From positions 147,378 through 211,377 of the forward strand of contig CAKPIS010000003.1 of assembly GCA_934162425.1 (NCBI GenBank): 64,000 bases of DNA, read 5' to 3'. Shown here in pieces: positions 9,438 to 18,567 of this stretch. A program made the translations under genes and the position numbers. The first letter of the stretch is position 1. Each line of letters opens with the position of its first letter. Below the pieces are notes generated by a model, which was not told where the DNA came from, searched no databases, and worked only from the letters and a program-made list of their open reading frames with translations. Source of the stretch: an uncultured Bacilli bacterium (GTDB lineage: Bacteria; Bacillota_I; Bacilli_A; RF39; UBA660).

Positions 9438-10475
9438 TTATTTAATTTTACCAGACAAATACTCTTTAGTTTCTGTTACATGACTAATAGTTTCTTCCTG
9501 CTTTCTAATTTGCATTTGTACTTTTCTAATTTTCATACAAAGCTCTTCTATATCACTATTTAAATTAGATATATCAACATCAAATCCTTTAATCCTAGCA
9601 GATGCTAATTTTTCTATTGCATTAATAATATGCATTTTCTCAGTAATATCAAAATCACTACGTGAATCAGCACCTAAACCAGCTAAATATGTAGTAAAAG
9701 ATGCTAATTCTTCTTTATATTTTTCTATGTTTTTTAAAGATGTATATTTACCCTTTAGAGAACTTGATAATACTCTAAGTTCTTCTTTTAATTCATTTAT
9801 AGAACTTTGCCATCTTTTTTCTTCATGAGCAGCTAATAAAAGTATTTTATCTACTAATTCATCACTATTAGGATCTAACGAAATAGATACTTCTTTTTCT
9901 TTTTCCTCTTCTTCTACATTTTTTTCCTTGCCACTTAAAGCTTTGTTTTCATTTCTTAATTTTGTTTTTTTCTCACGCATTAAAGATATTATATTTTCAC
10001 AGCCATACTTTTCAATTTCCTCTTTAGTTATCAATATACCTCTATACTCTACGTCAATATTATCAAAAGCATTTTTTTCTATTTCATATACATTACTTGG
10101 AATAACTACTTTAGTTAATTTATTCTTGCTAAAAGCATTCCTTCCTATTTTTTTTAAACTATTAGGTAAAGAAATATGACTAATATTATTTTTATAAAAA
10201 GCTTCGGATGGTATCTCTTCTATTCCTTCTTTAAAAGTAACTGTTTCTATATCATTCATTGCAAAAGAATCCATACCAATTTCTTCAACTGTTGATGGTA
10301 TTTCTAAACTTTTAATTCTGTTATTTGCAAATGCATAAGCTCCTATTTTTTCAAGTCCTTCTGGTAATTTTAATATAGATATATTTTCATTATTATAAGC
10401 TCCTATTGGAATTTCTTTAGTTCCTTCACTAATAACTATTGTTTTCTTTATAATATTATCTTTATTTTCAAACAT
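9438..10475 (-). CDS. BspA-type leucine-rich-repeat protein with C-terminal coiled coil
   Basis: 345 residues. The N-terminal half (about 20-150) contains five or so LRR_5 repeats of the type LPEGLEKIGAYAFANNRIKSL, each about 23 residues. A charged linker follows (about 165-205), and the C-terminal part (about 210-345) is predicted coiled coil. There is no signal peptide, so unlike many BspA-type proteins it looks cytoplasmic and may be a protein-interaction scaffold. Its function is unknown. AGAGGTG precedes the ATG. It lies 13 bases upstream of murD. Confidence 0.65.
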   Translation of the reverse strand: MFENKDNIIKKTIVISEGTKEIPIGAYNNENISILKLPEGLEKIGAYAFANNRIKSLEIPSTVEEIGMDSFAMNDIETVTFKEGIEEIPSEAFYKNNISHISLPNSLKKIGRNAFSKNKLTKVVIPSNVYEIEKNAFDNIDVEYRGILITKEEIEKYGCENIISLMREKKTKLRNENKALSGKEKNVEEEEKEKEVSISLDPNSDELVDKILLLAAHEEKRWQSSINELKEELRVLSSSLKGKYTSLKNIEKYKEELASFTTYLAGLGADSRSDFDITEKMHIINAIEKLASARIKGFDVDISNLNSDIEELCMKIRKVQMQIRKQEETISHVTETKEYLSGKIK

Positions 10476-10552
10476 TATAACACCTCTTTATCTATTAACA
10501 ATATTATCACAATAAAGCTTATTTGGTCAAACTATTATCCATAACTTTACAA

Positions 10553-10580
10553 AAAAGAAAGCATTAATTTGCTTTCTTAA
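10553..10580 (-). terminator. Terminator after the lipase-like gene
   Basis: AAGAAAGCA and TGCTTTCTT arms followed on the minus strand by a T run; the stem overlaps the last codons of the gene. Confidence 0.7.
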
Positions 10581-12771
10581 ACGTAATTGAATTTGTCTTT
10601 GAGCTTATATTATATTCTTTTATATATTCTCCATTTTTATTCAATTGTCTATAGTTACTATTAGAATTTATGAAATACTTTCCTTTAGTTTTACTAGAGT
10701 CAAGAGTAAAATTGTCATTTAAAGTAGGATTAGCTTGATAATTATCTTTTACACTATATACAATTTTATTTGATCCATTTATTGAAGAAGATTCAATATT
10801 TGCTTTCATTTTTCTGTAAAGATCACCAAATTTTACCATAACTTCAAAATATACTTTATTATTATTTTTATTATCATTATTATTTAATATAGCGTCTAAC
10901 TCATCACTTGAAATAAGAATTTCATTTTTATATCCTTCATATTTTGTACGAGATACGCCAGATGATGAATATAATCCTTCTGCATAACGATAAGTAAATT
11001 TATAAGATTTAGCACATCCACCCGTTACCCTTGCACTAAGCTTTAAAGATGAGTTTTTATCATATGTACAAATATTATTTTCACATTTCATATTTATAGG
11101 TTCTACATTAAATTCTATATTTTCTTTAGTTATTTGACCATTATCACTATCCATTAAGCATGTAAAGCTATCTGTTTCATGATTAACGTTAGCATATTCT
11201 AAAAGTCCAAATGCTTTTATTGCTTCATTATTTTTTAATACAGAAAGTATAGAACTTGTATTATCTTTACTTACATAACTAATAGCATCATTTAATACAT
11301 TTCCAAGATTTAAAAGCGGAGAATAGTCATTATATAAGTTATTTTGGATTTTTATAAATTGTGGCATTAATTCGCCACTTTGATTATTTTTAGAATTTTT
11401 AACTACATCATTTAAATCAACACCTAATGATACTATTTTAGAAAGTCCCTCTGTAAATTTTTGAGAATCTGCTTTTATACTTTCAATTAAATTTTTAATA
11501 TCATCTGCAGTTAGTTCAGATATTTTTTTACTCTTTATACTATCAAGTTTACTTTTTGCACTATCGATTAAGGTTTTAAATGAATGATTTTCATGGTTAG
11601 TTACTGCATCAGCTCCATATTCAAGTTTATATATTTCACCAAAATGGAATCCTATATCACTTATTGGATCTCCTGTAATTGAATATAAAACCAATCTACC
11701 ACTACTTTTTATATCATCTGAATAATTTACTGTTCTATCACTTGTTGCCACACTACCATTCTTATCATGAGTTGATAAATAAATTAGTGAATTATTAATA
11801 TTAGTTGCAAATTTATTTGATACAAAAATTGGAGTTACACCCATTCCATTAAAATATGCAACTTGTTCTAAATGAGAATTACTAATGTTATAATCTTTTT
11901 TATAATCTTCTAATGAAGAAGCTTTTAATACTTCTCTTGTTTCTGGACTTTCGGTTATTGAAGCTTCCCTATCAACTATTGCAGCTCCTCCTATTTGAGC
12001 TAAATAAGCTCCAAGAGAGTGCCCAGTTACATATATTTTAGCTTTACTATTATCTTTTATTATTTTATCATAAGCTTCTTTAGCATAATTATAAGCTTTC
12101 ATAGATTGTGAATTTTGTCCATTAATAGAATATAAAACATCTGTTATCCATTCATATAAATCTGGATAATCTGTACCTCTAAATGCTATTACATAATTAT
12201 TTCCTTTTTTAAATGTAATTGCATCAAATGCATTATTCCAAGATACATTATCAGGATCTTTTTTTCTTTTAGTATCACTCTTATAATCAAAAATTGTCCA
12301 TTTACCCTCTAATTCTTTTACATTAGCAAAATTCAAAAAGTAGTATTCTTGTCCATCTTCTTCATAAGCATCAGTTAATACATTAACAACACTTTTAGCT
12401 TTTCTTTCACTCATTCCTTCTATATATTGCTTAACCTTATAATTTTCTTTAGAATTTTTAAGCTTAACCATTTCATCTTTTTGTGAAAAGAAACATTTTT
12501 GATTTTTTAAAGTACCATTTTCACTAACACATCCATTATTTTCTTCATCATTTAAACTTCTTGTTAGCGGGTATTTATAAATATAATCATTTGGAACATC
12601 TTCATATACTAAAGATGCTAACATTGCAAGTTCTCTTGTACTTACGTTTTCATCATTTGCAGATAGATAGTTTTGTCTTTCTGTTACAAAATTATTAGAA
12701 TAACTAATAATAGCTGATAACAAAAATATAAATACAGATAATAAAATTATACCTACTTTTAATTTTTTCAT
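10564..12771 (-). CDS. Secreted alpha/beta-hydrolase, lipase class 3-like
   Basis: 735 residues. An N-terminal membrane anchor or signal (residues 4-24) is followed by an alpha/beta-hydrolase region with YVIAFRGTDYPDLYEW (about 195-215) and the nucleophile elbow VTGHSLGAYLAQIGG (Ser near residue 252), as in class 3 lipases and DUF2974 proteins. A His near GFHFGEIY could complete the triad, but this is not proven. The long C-terminal part (about 400-735) is not recognised and includes a region with paired Cys. It is probably extracellular and membrane-tethered; the substrate is unknown. It lies 15 bases after a prepilin-like gene, so the two may form an operon. Confidence 0.65.
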   Translation of the reverse strand: MKKLKVGIILLSVFIFLLSAIISYSNNFVTERQNYLSANDENVSTRELAMLASLVYEDVPNDYIYKYPLTRSLNDEENNGCVSENGTLKNQKCFFSQKDEMVKLKNSKENYKVKQYIEGMSERKAKSVVNVLTDAYEEDGQEYYFLNFANVKELEGKWTIFDYKSDTKRKKDPDNVSWNNAFDAITFKKGNNYVIAFRGTDYPDLYEWITDVLYSINGQNSQSMKAYNYAKEAYDKIIKDNSKAKIYVTGHSLGAYLAQIGGAAIVDREASITESPETREVLKASSLEDYKKDYNISNSHLEQVAYFNGMGVTPIFVSNKFATNINNSLIYLSTHDKNGSVATSDRTVNYSDDIKSSGRLVLYSITGDPISDIGFHFGEIYKLEYGADAVTNHENHSFKTLIDSAKSKLDSIKSKKISELTADDIKNLIESIKADSQKFTEGLSKIVSLGVDLNDVVKNSKNNQSGELMPQFIKIQNNLYNDYSPLLNLGNVLNDAISYVSKDNTSSILSVLKNNEAIKAFGLLEYANVNHETDSFTCLMDSDNGQITKENIEFNVEPINMKCENNICTYDKNSSLKLSARVTGGCAKSYKFTYRYAEGLYSSSGVSRTKYEGYKNEILISSDELDAILNNNDNKNNNKVYFEVMVKFGDLYRKMKANIESSSINGSNKIVYSVKDNYQANPTLNDNFTLDSSKTKGKYFINSNSNYRQLNKNGEYIKEYNISSKTNSITFKKAN

Positions 12772-12785
12772 TAACTAAACCTCCT

Positions 12786-13298
12786 TTATTTTTTTGTTCC
12801 ACATTTAGTAAACTGATTAATTTCTCCATTTTCATTAAATAAACTTAAATATAATTTAGTCATATAAAATGTATAAGATTTCTTTTCTCCAACTTCTTCT
12901 TCCCAAAGATTACTTTCATTAATATTCAATTTACTAAAGTCATACGTATTTATTGTTTTTTGTCCTTCTTTAGTTGCATATACACTATAAATTAAATCGT
13001 TATCTTCCATATGTACCAATACATACATTTTATCTATGTTATCATTTTTTTCATCTAATGAGTAATCATACATACAATAATCACTATTATTAATTACATT
13101 ATCAGCCTTTATATTTTCTACCTGTCTTGATACACTAGTAAAAAATGCTTTTTCCTTTGCTAATTTAACTTGTTTAATAATATTTGGTATTGCAAATGAT
13201 AAAAGTATACCAAGTATTACTATTACAGCAAGTATTTCTATAAGTGTAAATCCACGACGCCTTTTCTTTTGTTTCTTTTTATTCTTTTTGTTTTCCAT
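12786..13298 (-). CDS. Type IV prepilin-like protein
   Basis: 170 residues. A short basic leader (Lys/Arg-rich, residues 1-16) is followed by the prepilin peptidase site and hydrophobic helix GFTLIEILAVIVILGILLSF, then a soluble domain with two cysteines (near 58 and 166) that might form a disulfide. This is the ComGC/pseudopilin layout. No pilus ATPase, platform protein or prepilin peptidase is in the window, so any pilus would be assembled from genes elsewhere. A link to the comEA/comEC system is possible but not shown. Confidence 0.75.
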   Translation of the reverse strand: MENKKNKKKQKKRRRGFTLIEILAVIVILGILLSFAIPNIIKQVKLAKEKAFFTSVSRQVENIKADNVINNSDYCMYDYSLDEKNDNIDKMYVLVHMEDNDLIYSVYATKEGQKTINTYDFSKLNINESNLWEEEVGEKKSYTFYMTKLYLSLFNENGEINQFTKCGTKK

Positions 13299-13350
13299 AA
13301 GTTCACCTCTTTCGTATTATATATCTTTATTATACTATTATTTAATATTT

Positions 13351-16221
13351 TTAGTCAACTTCATTAATTAAAGAGGCTACTATTTGCATTTTAGAAAATC
13401 TTTTTTCAACTCTTCCAGTTACCATATAAACCTTTGAAAAAGATATATTAAAGTACCTTTGATAAGTTTTAGGAAATAATACAACATCTATCCTTCCAAA
13501 AGAGTCACTAGCTTCTATAAACATCATTTTCTCATTATTTTTAGTTGTAATTTCTCTTTTTCTCTCAAAATATAATGCTATTTTTATATTCCTATCAAAA
13601 TATTTATCTAATACTTTAGTAGTTATACTATTATCATTTATATATCTATTAGTTGGATGATTACTAATATAATAACCATATATATCTAATTCACTTTTAG
13701 TAAGAAAATCATCTTCATACTCATCTTTAATATCTAATTCTGGTTCTGTAATAGAACTATCATCTAAATCAGAAGAAATATCAGCATAATCTATTACTAA
13801 GTCCATATTTTCTATTAAAGTTTTTTTATTATAACCAAACTCATCTAATGCACCAGATAAAATAATATTTCTAATTACATCTTTACCTAACTTATAGTTT
13901 CTTTTAACAAAATCTATATATGACTTATATGTACCATTATCACATCTTTCATTTACAATTCTATTAGATGATAAAACACCTATATCTTTAATAATAGAAA
14001 ATGGAGATAAAATATTATTATCTTTAACTTCATAATAAGACGTAGATAAATTTATACTAGGTTTTAATACATTGATATTAAGAACTTTAGCTTCGTCTAT
14101 TTCTTTTTTTATCTTTTGTTTATTACCTATAGAATTATTTAACATCTCACACATAAATACTAAAGGATAATGTACCTTTAAATAAGCTATTTTATAACCT
14201 ATAATAGCATAACTAACAGAATGAGCTTTATTAAATCCATAATTAGCAAACTTCTCTATTAAATCATAAACTTCCATAGCTTCTTTTTTGCTATACCCAT
14301 TATTTATACTACCTAAAATAAAATCATTTCTATAAGAAAGAAGTAAGTCTTCCTTTTTCTTACTCATCGCTCTTCTTAACATATCAGCTTTTGCATAAGA
14401 AAAAGATGCCATAGAAGATGCAATTTGCATTATCTGTTCCTGATAAATAATTATTCCATACGTACTTTTTAATATACTTTCTAATTTTTCATTAATATAA
14501 GTAGTTTTTTCCTTTCCATTTCTTCTTTTAATATATAAAGGTATATTATCTATTGGTCCAGGTCTAAAAAGCGCTACAGCATCAATTAAATCATTTATAT
14601 TAGTAGGTTTTAAGTCAGTTATAAACTTTTTCATACCATTAGATTCAAACTGAAATATACCATCTAATAATCCAAGAGAAAATAATTCATATGTTTTTTT
14701 ATCATCAAGCGGTATATCATTAAAAGAAATACCTACTTTTTTAATAATACTATCTACTAAACTTAAATTTTTAAGAGATAAAAAATCCATCTTAAGAAGA
14801 CCTAAATCTTCTATATAATTCATAGTATAACCACATAAATAATTACCAGAAGAATCAGTTAAAAGAGGTACATAATTTCTTAAGGTTTTACTAGATATAA
14901 TAACACCTGCTGCATGAATAGAAGTATGTCTTTTAATACCTTCTAAATGTAGTGCTATATCATATAAATTTCTTAACTCTTCATCACTATTTAATATTCT
15001 TCTAACACTAATATTATCTAATTCTTTTTTTAAAGTACTCTTATCATTAAAACTCTTAACTAAATTATCTATTTTATAACTACTAACATTAAGTATTCTA
15101 GCTAAATCCCTTATTACTTGCTTTGCAAGTAAATTAGAAAAAGTAACTATTTGACAAACTTTATCCTTACCATATTTATTTGTAACATAATCTATAACCT
15201 GATCTCTTTTATCAGCGTCAAAATCAATATCAATATCAGGCATAGTAACCCTATCTGGATTTAAAAAGCGTTCAAAAAGTAAATCATACTTTAAAGGATC
15301 AATATCAGTTATACCAAGACTATAAGATACTAAAGAAGATGCAGCAGACCCCCTACCAGGTCCAACTAAAATATCATGTCTTTTAGCATACTTAACATAG
15401 TCCCATACTACTAAAAAATAATTACTAAAACCCATTTTTATAATAATATTAAGTTCATGTTTTAATCTATCAATATAATCTTTAGTAACATTATCATTTA
15501 ATCTTTTCTTAAGACCAATAATACATAAATCTGTTAAATATTTATTATAATTAAAATTATCATCACTATTATAAACTGGTAGTAGAAAATTATTTTTAGG
15601 TATTACTAAATCTATTTTATTTATAAAAAACATAGTTGTTTTTGTAAACTCAATAGGCACGTTACCCTCTAGAGTAACACTTGATTCAAAGTCATAAGTA
15701 TTATCATCTATTTTATATAGAAAAGGTAAATACTTTTCATAAGATTTATCTAATGTTAAATACTTTTTAATATATACTTTATCTACATCAATTAAGTCAT
15801 ATTCTTCTTTAGAAGAAAACCCAATAAATACATCAGATGAGTACTTTTTTATTTCATTAAAATACTCTTTATAACAAAAAGGAATAACTACAATTATATC
15901 ACTTAAAAACTCATATAATTTTTCCAAATTAAGTAATCCTTCATTTTTTAAAGTATTTATATTACATAAATTTTGATATCCTTTATAATTTTTAGCATAA
16001 AGTAAAAGAGTATAATCTAAATTAACTTCAAGTCCTATAATAGGTTTAATATTATTTTCCCTGCACTTTTTATAAAACTCCATAGTTCCATATAAATCAT
16101 CATCACATAATGCACAAGCTTTAATATCATAACTAATTAACTTTTCAATTAAATCATCTATTTTAATTAAACTTTTTAAAATAGAATAATCACTTTTAAC
16201 ATATAAAGGAACATAATTCAT
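13351..16221 (-). CDS. dnaE: DNA polymerase III alpha subunit, DnaE type
   Basis: 956 residues. It has an N-terminal PHP domain (about 1-200), the C-family polymerase core with the catalytic acidic motif PDIDIDFDADKRDQ and GPGRGSAASSLVSY, a helix-hairpin-helix region (near 760-790) and a C-terminal OB-type domain (about 870-956). No 3'-5' exonuclease domain is present, which separates it from PolC. In Bacilli, DnaE extends primers and hands over to PolC. The PHP metal ligands look degenerate: the usual HxH at the N-terminus reads KSD. It is shorter than the usual roughly 1,100 residues. GGAGGG precedes the ATG. Confidence 0.93.
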   Translation of the reverse strand: MNYVPLYVKSDYSILKSLIKIDDLIEKLISYDIKACALCDDDLYGTMEFYKKCRENNIKPIIGLEVNLDYTLLLYAKNYKGYQNLCNINTLKNEGLLNLEKLYEFLSDIIVVIPFCYKEYFNEIKKYSSDVFIGFSSKEEYDLIDVDKVYIKKYLTLDKSYEKYLPFLYKIDDNTYDFESSVTLEGNVPIEFTKTTMFFINKIDLVIPKNNFLLPVYNSDDNFNYNKYLTDLCIIGLKKRLNDNVTKDYIDRLKHELNIIIKMGFSNYFLVVWDYVKYAKRHDILVGPGRGSAASSLVSYSLGITDIDPLKYDLLFERFLNPDRVTMPDIDIDFDADKRDQVIDYVTNKYGKDKVCQIVTFSNLLAKQVIRDLARILNVSSYKIDNLVKSFNDKSTLKKELDNISVRRILNSDEELRNLYDIALHLEGIKRHTSIHAAGVIISSKTLRNYVPLLTDSSGNYLCGYTMNYIEDLGLLKMDFLSLKNLSLVDSIIKKVGISFNDIPLDDKKTYELFSLGLLDGIFQFESNGMKKFITDLKPTNINDLIDAVALFRPGPIDNIPLYIKRRNGKEKTTYINEKLESILKSTYGIIIYQEQIMQIASSMASFSYAKADMLRRAMSKKKEDLLLSYRNDFILGSINNGYSKKEAMEVYDLIEKFANYGFNKAHSVSYAIIGYKIAYLKVHYPLVFMCEMLNNSIGNKQKIKKEIDEAKVLNINVLKPSINLSTSYYEVKDNNILSPFSIIKDIGVLSSNRIVNERCDNGTYKSYIDFVKRNYKLGKDVIRNIILSGALDEFGYNKKTLIENMDLVIDYADISSDLDDSSITEPELDIKDEYEDDFLTKSELDIYGYYISNHPTNRYINDNSITTKVLDKYFDRNIKIALYFERKREITTKNNEKMMFIEASDSFGRIDVVLFPKTYQRYFNISFSKVYMVTGRVEKRFSKMQIVASLINEVD

Positions 16222-16281
16222 AAGTTATACCCTCCTTCATTTATTATTTTACTACAAAAAGCTTAATTTTTAAATTTTAAT

Positions 16282-16310
16282 TTGACTATTTTATGATAAT
16301 ATGTTAAAGT
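16282..16310 (+). promoter_or_regulatory. Candidate promoter of rpmB
   Basis: TTGACT at 16282-16287, a 17-base spacer and an extended -10 (TG-T-TAAAGT, hexamer 16305-16310), about 37 bases before the rpmB start codon. Confidence 0.55.
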
Positions 16311-16346
16311 TATTAAGCAAACACGCACTTTAAGGAGGAATTAAAC

Positions 16347-16517
16347 ATGGCTAAAAATGTATCTAGTAAGAAACCATTATTTGGAAATAGTCGTTCACAT
16401 GCACTAAATGCAACTAGAAAAAAACAAAAGGTTAATTTACAAAATGTAACTTTAAATGGAGTTAAAGTTGTAATGAGTGCAAAAGAAGCTAAAAAGTTTA
16501 GAAAAAATAATGCATAA
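16347..16517 (+). CDS. rpmB: 50S ribosomal protein L28
   Basis: 56 residues, too short for many gene finders. The family signature KKPLFGNSRSHALNATRKK is complete, followed by NLQNVTLNGVKVVMSAKEAKKF. It is a structural protein of the large ribosomal subunit. TAAGGAGG lies eight bases before the ATG. It is one of the few plus-strand genes in this half of the window and stands alone, with its own promoter and terminator. There is no N-terminal Cys pair, so this is the zinc-free form. Confidence 0.93.
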   Translation: MAKNVSSKKPLFGNSRSHALNATRKKQKVNLQNVTLNGVKVVMSAKEAKKFRKNNA

Positions 16518-16520
16518 TAA

Positions 16521-16544
16521 AACTACCAAGATCGGTAGCTTTTT
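16521..16544 (+). terminator. Terminator of rpmB
   Basis: CTACC and GGTAG arms with a short loop followed by six T, four bases after the stop codon. Confidence 0.75.
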
Positions 16545-16558
16545 TATTTCAAAAAATT

Positions 16559-17518
16559 TTAATAAAATTTGTAATTATTAACTTGATAATAATTTCCTTT
16601 TGAATCTGTATAGTAAAATATATAAATATTTTCTGGATCTGATATTCCTATGGATCCTTCATATGGATTTATAATTTTATTATAACCATAATTAAATAAA
16701 CTTTTTATTTTTAAATTATCCAATGTATGACTTCCTCCATTTGATGGTTTAATAATTTCATAATTTTTGTTATTTTTTCTTATTATATCCACAATATATT
16801 TAGCACCTAAAAACTTCATATTTTCTCTATCAACATCGGTATCATTAATGCTTTTTGATTTTAAAGTTTCACCATCATAATATAAATAATAATTATTATC
16901 AACATTTTCAAATCCAGATTCGTTTTTAAGTTTTTCTTTTTCATTTTCTGCTAATGACATTACTAGTACACCTTTATTTTTATTAACCTCATATAATTTC
17001 CGTATTCTTTCACCAATAGTATTTTTTGTATAAGTATTATTGCTAATTTTAACCTCTAGAGTTCCTTTATCAAACGAAAAATCTTCTGAAGTCGAAACAT
17101 ATGAAGGAAGATTACTATTTAATGTAGAATTTAAACTTAGATAAAATTTATCCGTGGAAAAGCCATTGTCAGTTACTTTATTATCTTTACTACATGAATC
17201 ATCTGTACAAGTAATTACAAAAATATCAGCATCACTATTTTGATGTTCTTTTCCAGTCTTAGGATCAGTAAAATTACTCTCTAAATATCCTTCATCAATT
17301 AAAGTTGCAGTACTTACAAGATAAACATTATTAGTAACCATATAAGCTTTAGCTATTGCTATTATTTCTTCTGCAGCTTGCACTTTTACCTTTTCTTTTG
17401 AAGTCTTAACATATTTAGTAACCCCAATAGAAACTAATGTGATTAAAATACCAACTATTACTATTACTGCTAATAACTCTATTAATGTAAAACCTTTACT
17501 TTTTTTCACCTTTATCAC
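16559..17518 (-). CDS. Large prepilin-like protein
   Basis: 319 residues. The leader MIKVKKSK is cut before GFTLIELLAVIVIVGILITL, a complete type III signal sequence as in type IV pilins and pseudopilins. The roughly 285-residue C-terminal part is much larger than a standard minor pilin and is not recognised. It contains one Cys pair (CTDDSC) that may form a small disulfide loop. The gene stands alone on the minus strand, and no assembly genes are nearby. It could be a minor pilin or adhesin-type tip subunit; this is an inference. Confidence 0.7.
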   Translation of the reverse strand: MIKVKKSKGFTLIELLAVIVIVGILITLVSIGVTKYVKTSKEKVKVQAAEEIIAIAKAYMVTNNVYLVSTATLIDEGYLESNFTDPKTGKEHQNSDADIFVITCTDDSCSKDNKVTDNGFSTDKFYLSLNSTLNSNLPSYVSTSEDFSFDKGTLEVKISNNTYTKNTIGERIRKLYEVNKNKGVLVMSLAENEKEKLKNESGFENVDNNYYLYYDGETLKSKSINDTDVDRENMKFLGAKYIVDIIRKNNKNYEIIKPSNGGSHTLDNLKIKSLFNYGYNKIINPYEGSIGISDPENIYIFYYTDSKGNYYQVNNYKFY

Positions 17519-17574
17519 CTATCCTATATTAATATTAACATTATGATATAAATTAGTCAATTTATTAATAACAA

Positions 17575-17602
17575 AAAAAGAAAAGCATTCATGCATTTCT
17601 TA
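17575..17602 (-). terminator. Probable terminator of the nrdD-nrdG-dut operon
   Basis: On the minus strand an AGAAATGCAT / ATGCTTTTCT imperfect hairpin is followed by seven T, just after the dut stop codon. Confidence 0.6.
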
Positions 17603-18049
17603 CTACTTACTACCAGTAGATCCAAAGCCTGCTTCTCCTCTTTTAGTATCATCTAATTCATCTACTTCTTTAAATACAGCTTTTAAATAAGGCATTATAA
17701 CTAATTGTGCAATTCTCTCTTGTGGTTCAATTTGTCTTACCTCATTTGAATGGTTATGAAGTGCAACCATTACTTCTCCTCTATAATCAGAATCTACAAC
17801 TCCTACTTTATTAGCTGGAGCTAATCCTTTTTTAGAAGCTAAGCCACTTCTTGCAAATATAAAAGAAGCATATCCGGTAGGTGTTTCTATAGCAATACCT
17901 GTTTTAATTAATTTAGTTTCTCCTGGATTTAATACTTCTGCACTTTCTATGCAAGCATATAAATCACAACCAGCTGCATATTCTGTACCATAAGTTGGTA
18001 TAGTAGCTTTTTCATTTACTTTTTTTAATTTTATTTCTTGTGTTAACAT
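17603..18049 (-). CDS. dut: dUTP diphosphatase (trimeric dUTPase)
   Basis: 148 residues. It hydrolyses dUTP to dUMP, keeping uracil out of DNA and supplying the dTMP precursor. All five motifs of trimeric dUTPases are present: AAGCDLYA, ARSGLASKKG, GVVDSDYRGEV, RIAQLVI and the C-terminal P-loop-like GEAGFGSTG. It begins two bases after nrdG and shares the nrdD-nrdG transcript, which links dNTP synthesis with dNTP clean-up. Confidence 0.95.
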   Translation of the reverse strand: MLTQEIKLKKVNEKATIPTYGTEYAAGCDLYACIESAEVLNPGETKLIKTGIAIETPTGYASFIFARSGLASKKGLAPANKVGVVDSDYRGEVMVALHNHSNEVRQIEPQERIAQLVIMPYLKAVFKEVDELDDTKRGEAGFGSTGSK

Positions 18050-18051
18050 AT

Positions 18052-18564
18052 TTATACTCCTACTAATTCTTTTTCTTTTAATAGTACTATTTTATTATTT
18101 TTAAGTGTTTTTTTAACATCTATTACTCTTTGATTAGAAGATCCTTTCCATTTTAATGTAAAGTCATGTAATTCATCTTCATATCTTCCATCTACTAATA
18201 CATCTATATAATTTAGTACTTCTTTATCTTTTAAGTCTCTATCAAATAAGAAACCACTCCATACCCATATTGTCTTATCTGGATATATTTCTTTAAATTT
18301 TTTAGCTAGTTTAGTAGTGCCTTTAATATTATTAGGATGCATAGGTTCTCCTCCTAATATAGAAAGTCCCTTTATATAATCATTATTTGCTAAATCAATT
18401 ATTTTATCTATAGTCTCATCAGTAAATTCTGTTCCACTTTTAAAATCCCATGTCTCAGGGTTAAAGCAATTCTTGCAATGGAATGAACAACCTTGCATAA
18501 AAATTGAAACTCTAACACCTGGTCCATTAGATATATCCATTTTTCTTATTTTATTATATCTCAT
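18052..18564 (-). CDS. nrdG: Anaerobic ribonucleotide reductase activating protein
   Basis: 170 residues. It is a radical-SAM enzyme that uses a 4Fe-4S cluster and S-adenosylmethionine to place the glycyl radical on NrdD. The cluster motif CSFHCKNC (CxxxCxxC) is near residue 26, followed by the SAM-binding LGGEPMHP. The N-terminal MDISNGPGVRVSIFMQG is typical of the family. It starts three bases after the nrdD stop codon. Confidence 0.95.
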   Translation of the reverse strand: MRYNKIRKMDISNGPGVRVSIFMQGCSFHCKNCFNPETWDFKSGTEFTDETIDKIIDLANNDYIKGLSILGGEPMHPNNIKGTTKLAKKFKEIYPDKTIWVWSGFLFDRDLKDKEVLNYIDVLVDGRYEDELHDFTLKWKGSSNQRVIDVKKTLKNNKIVLLKEKELVGV

Positions 18565-18567
18565 ATA

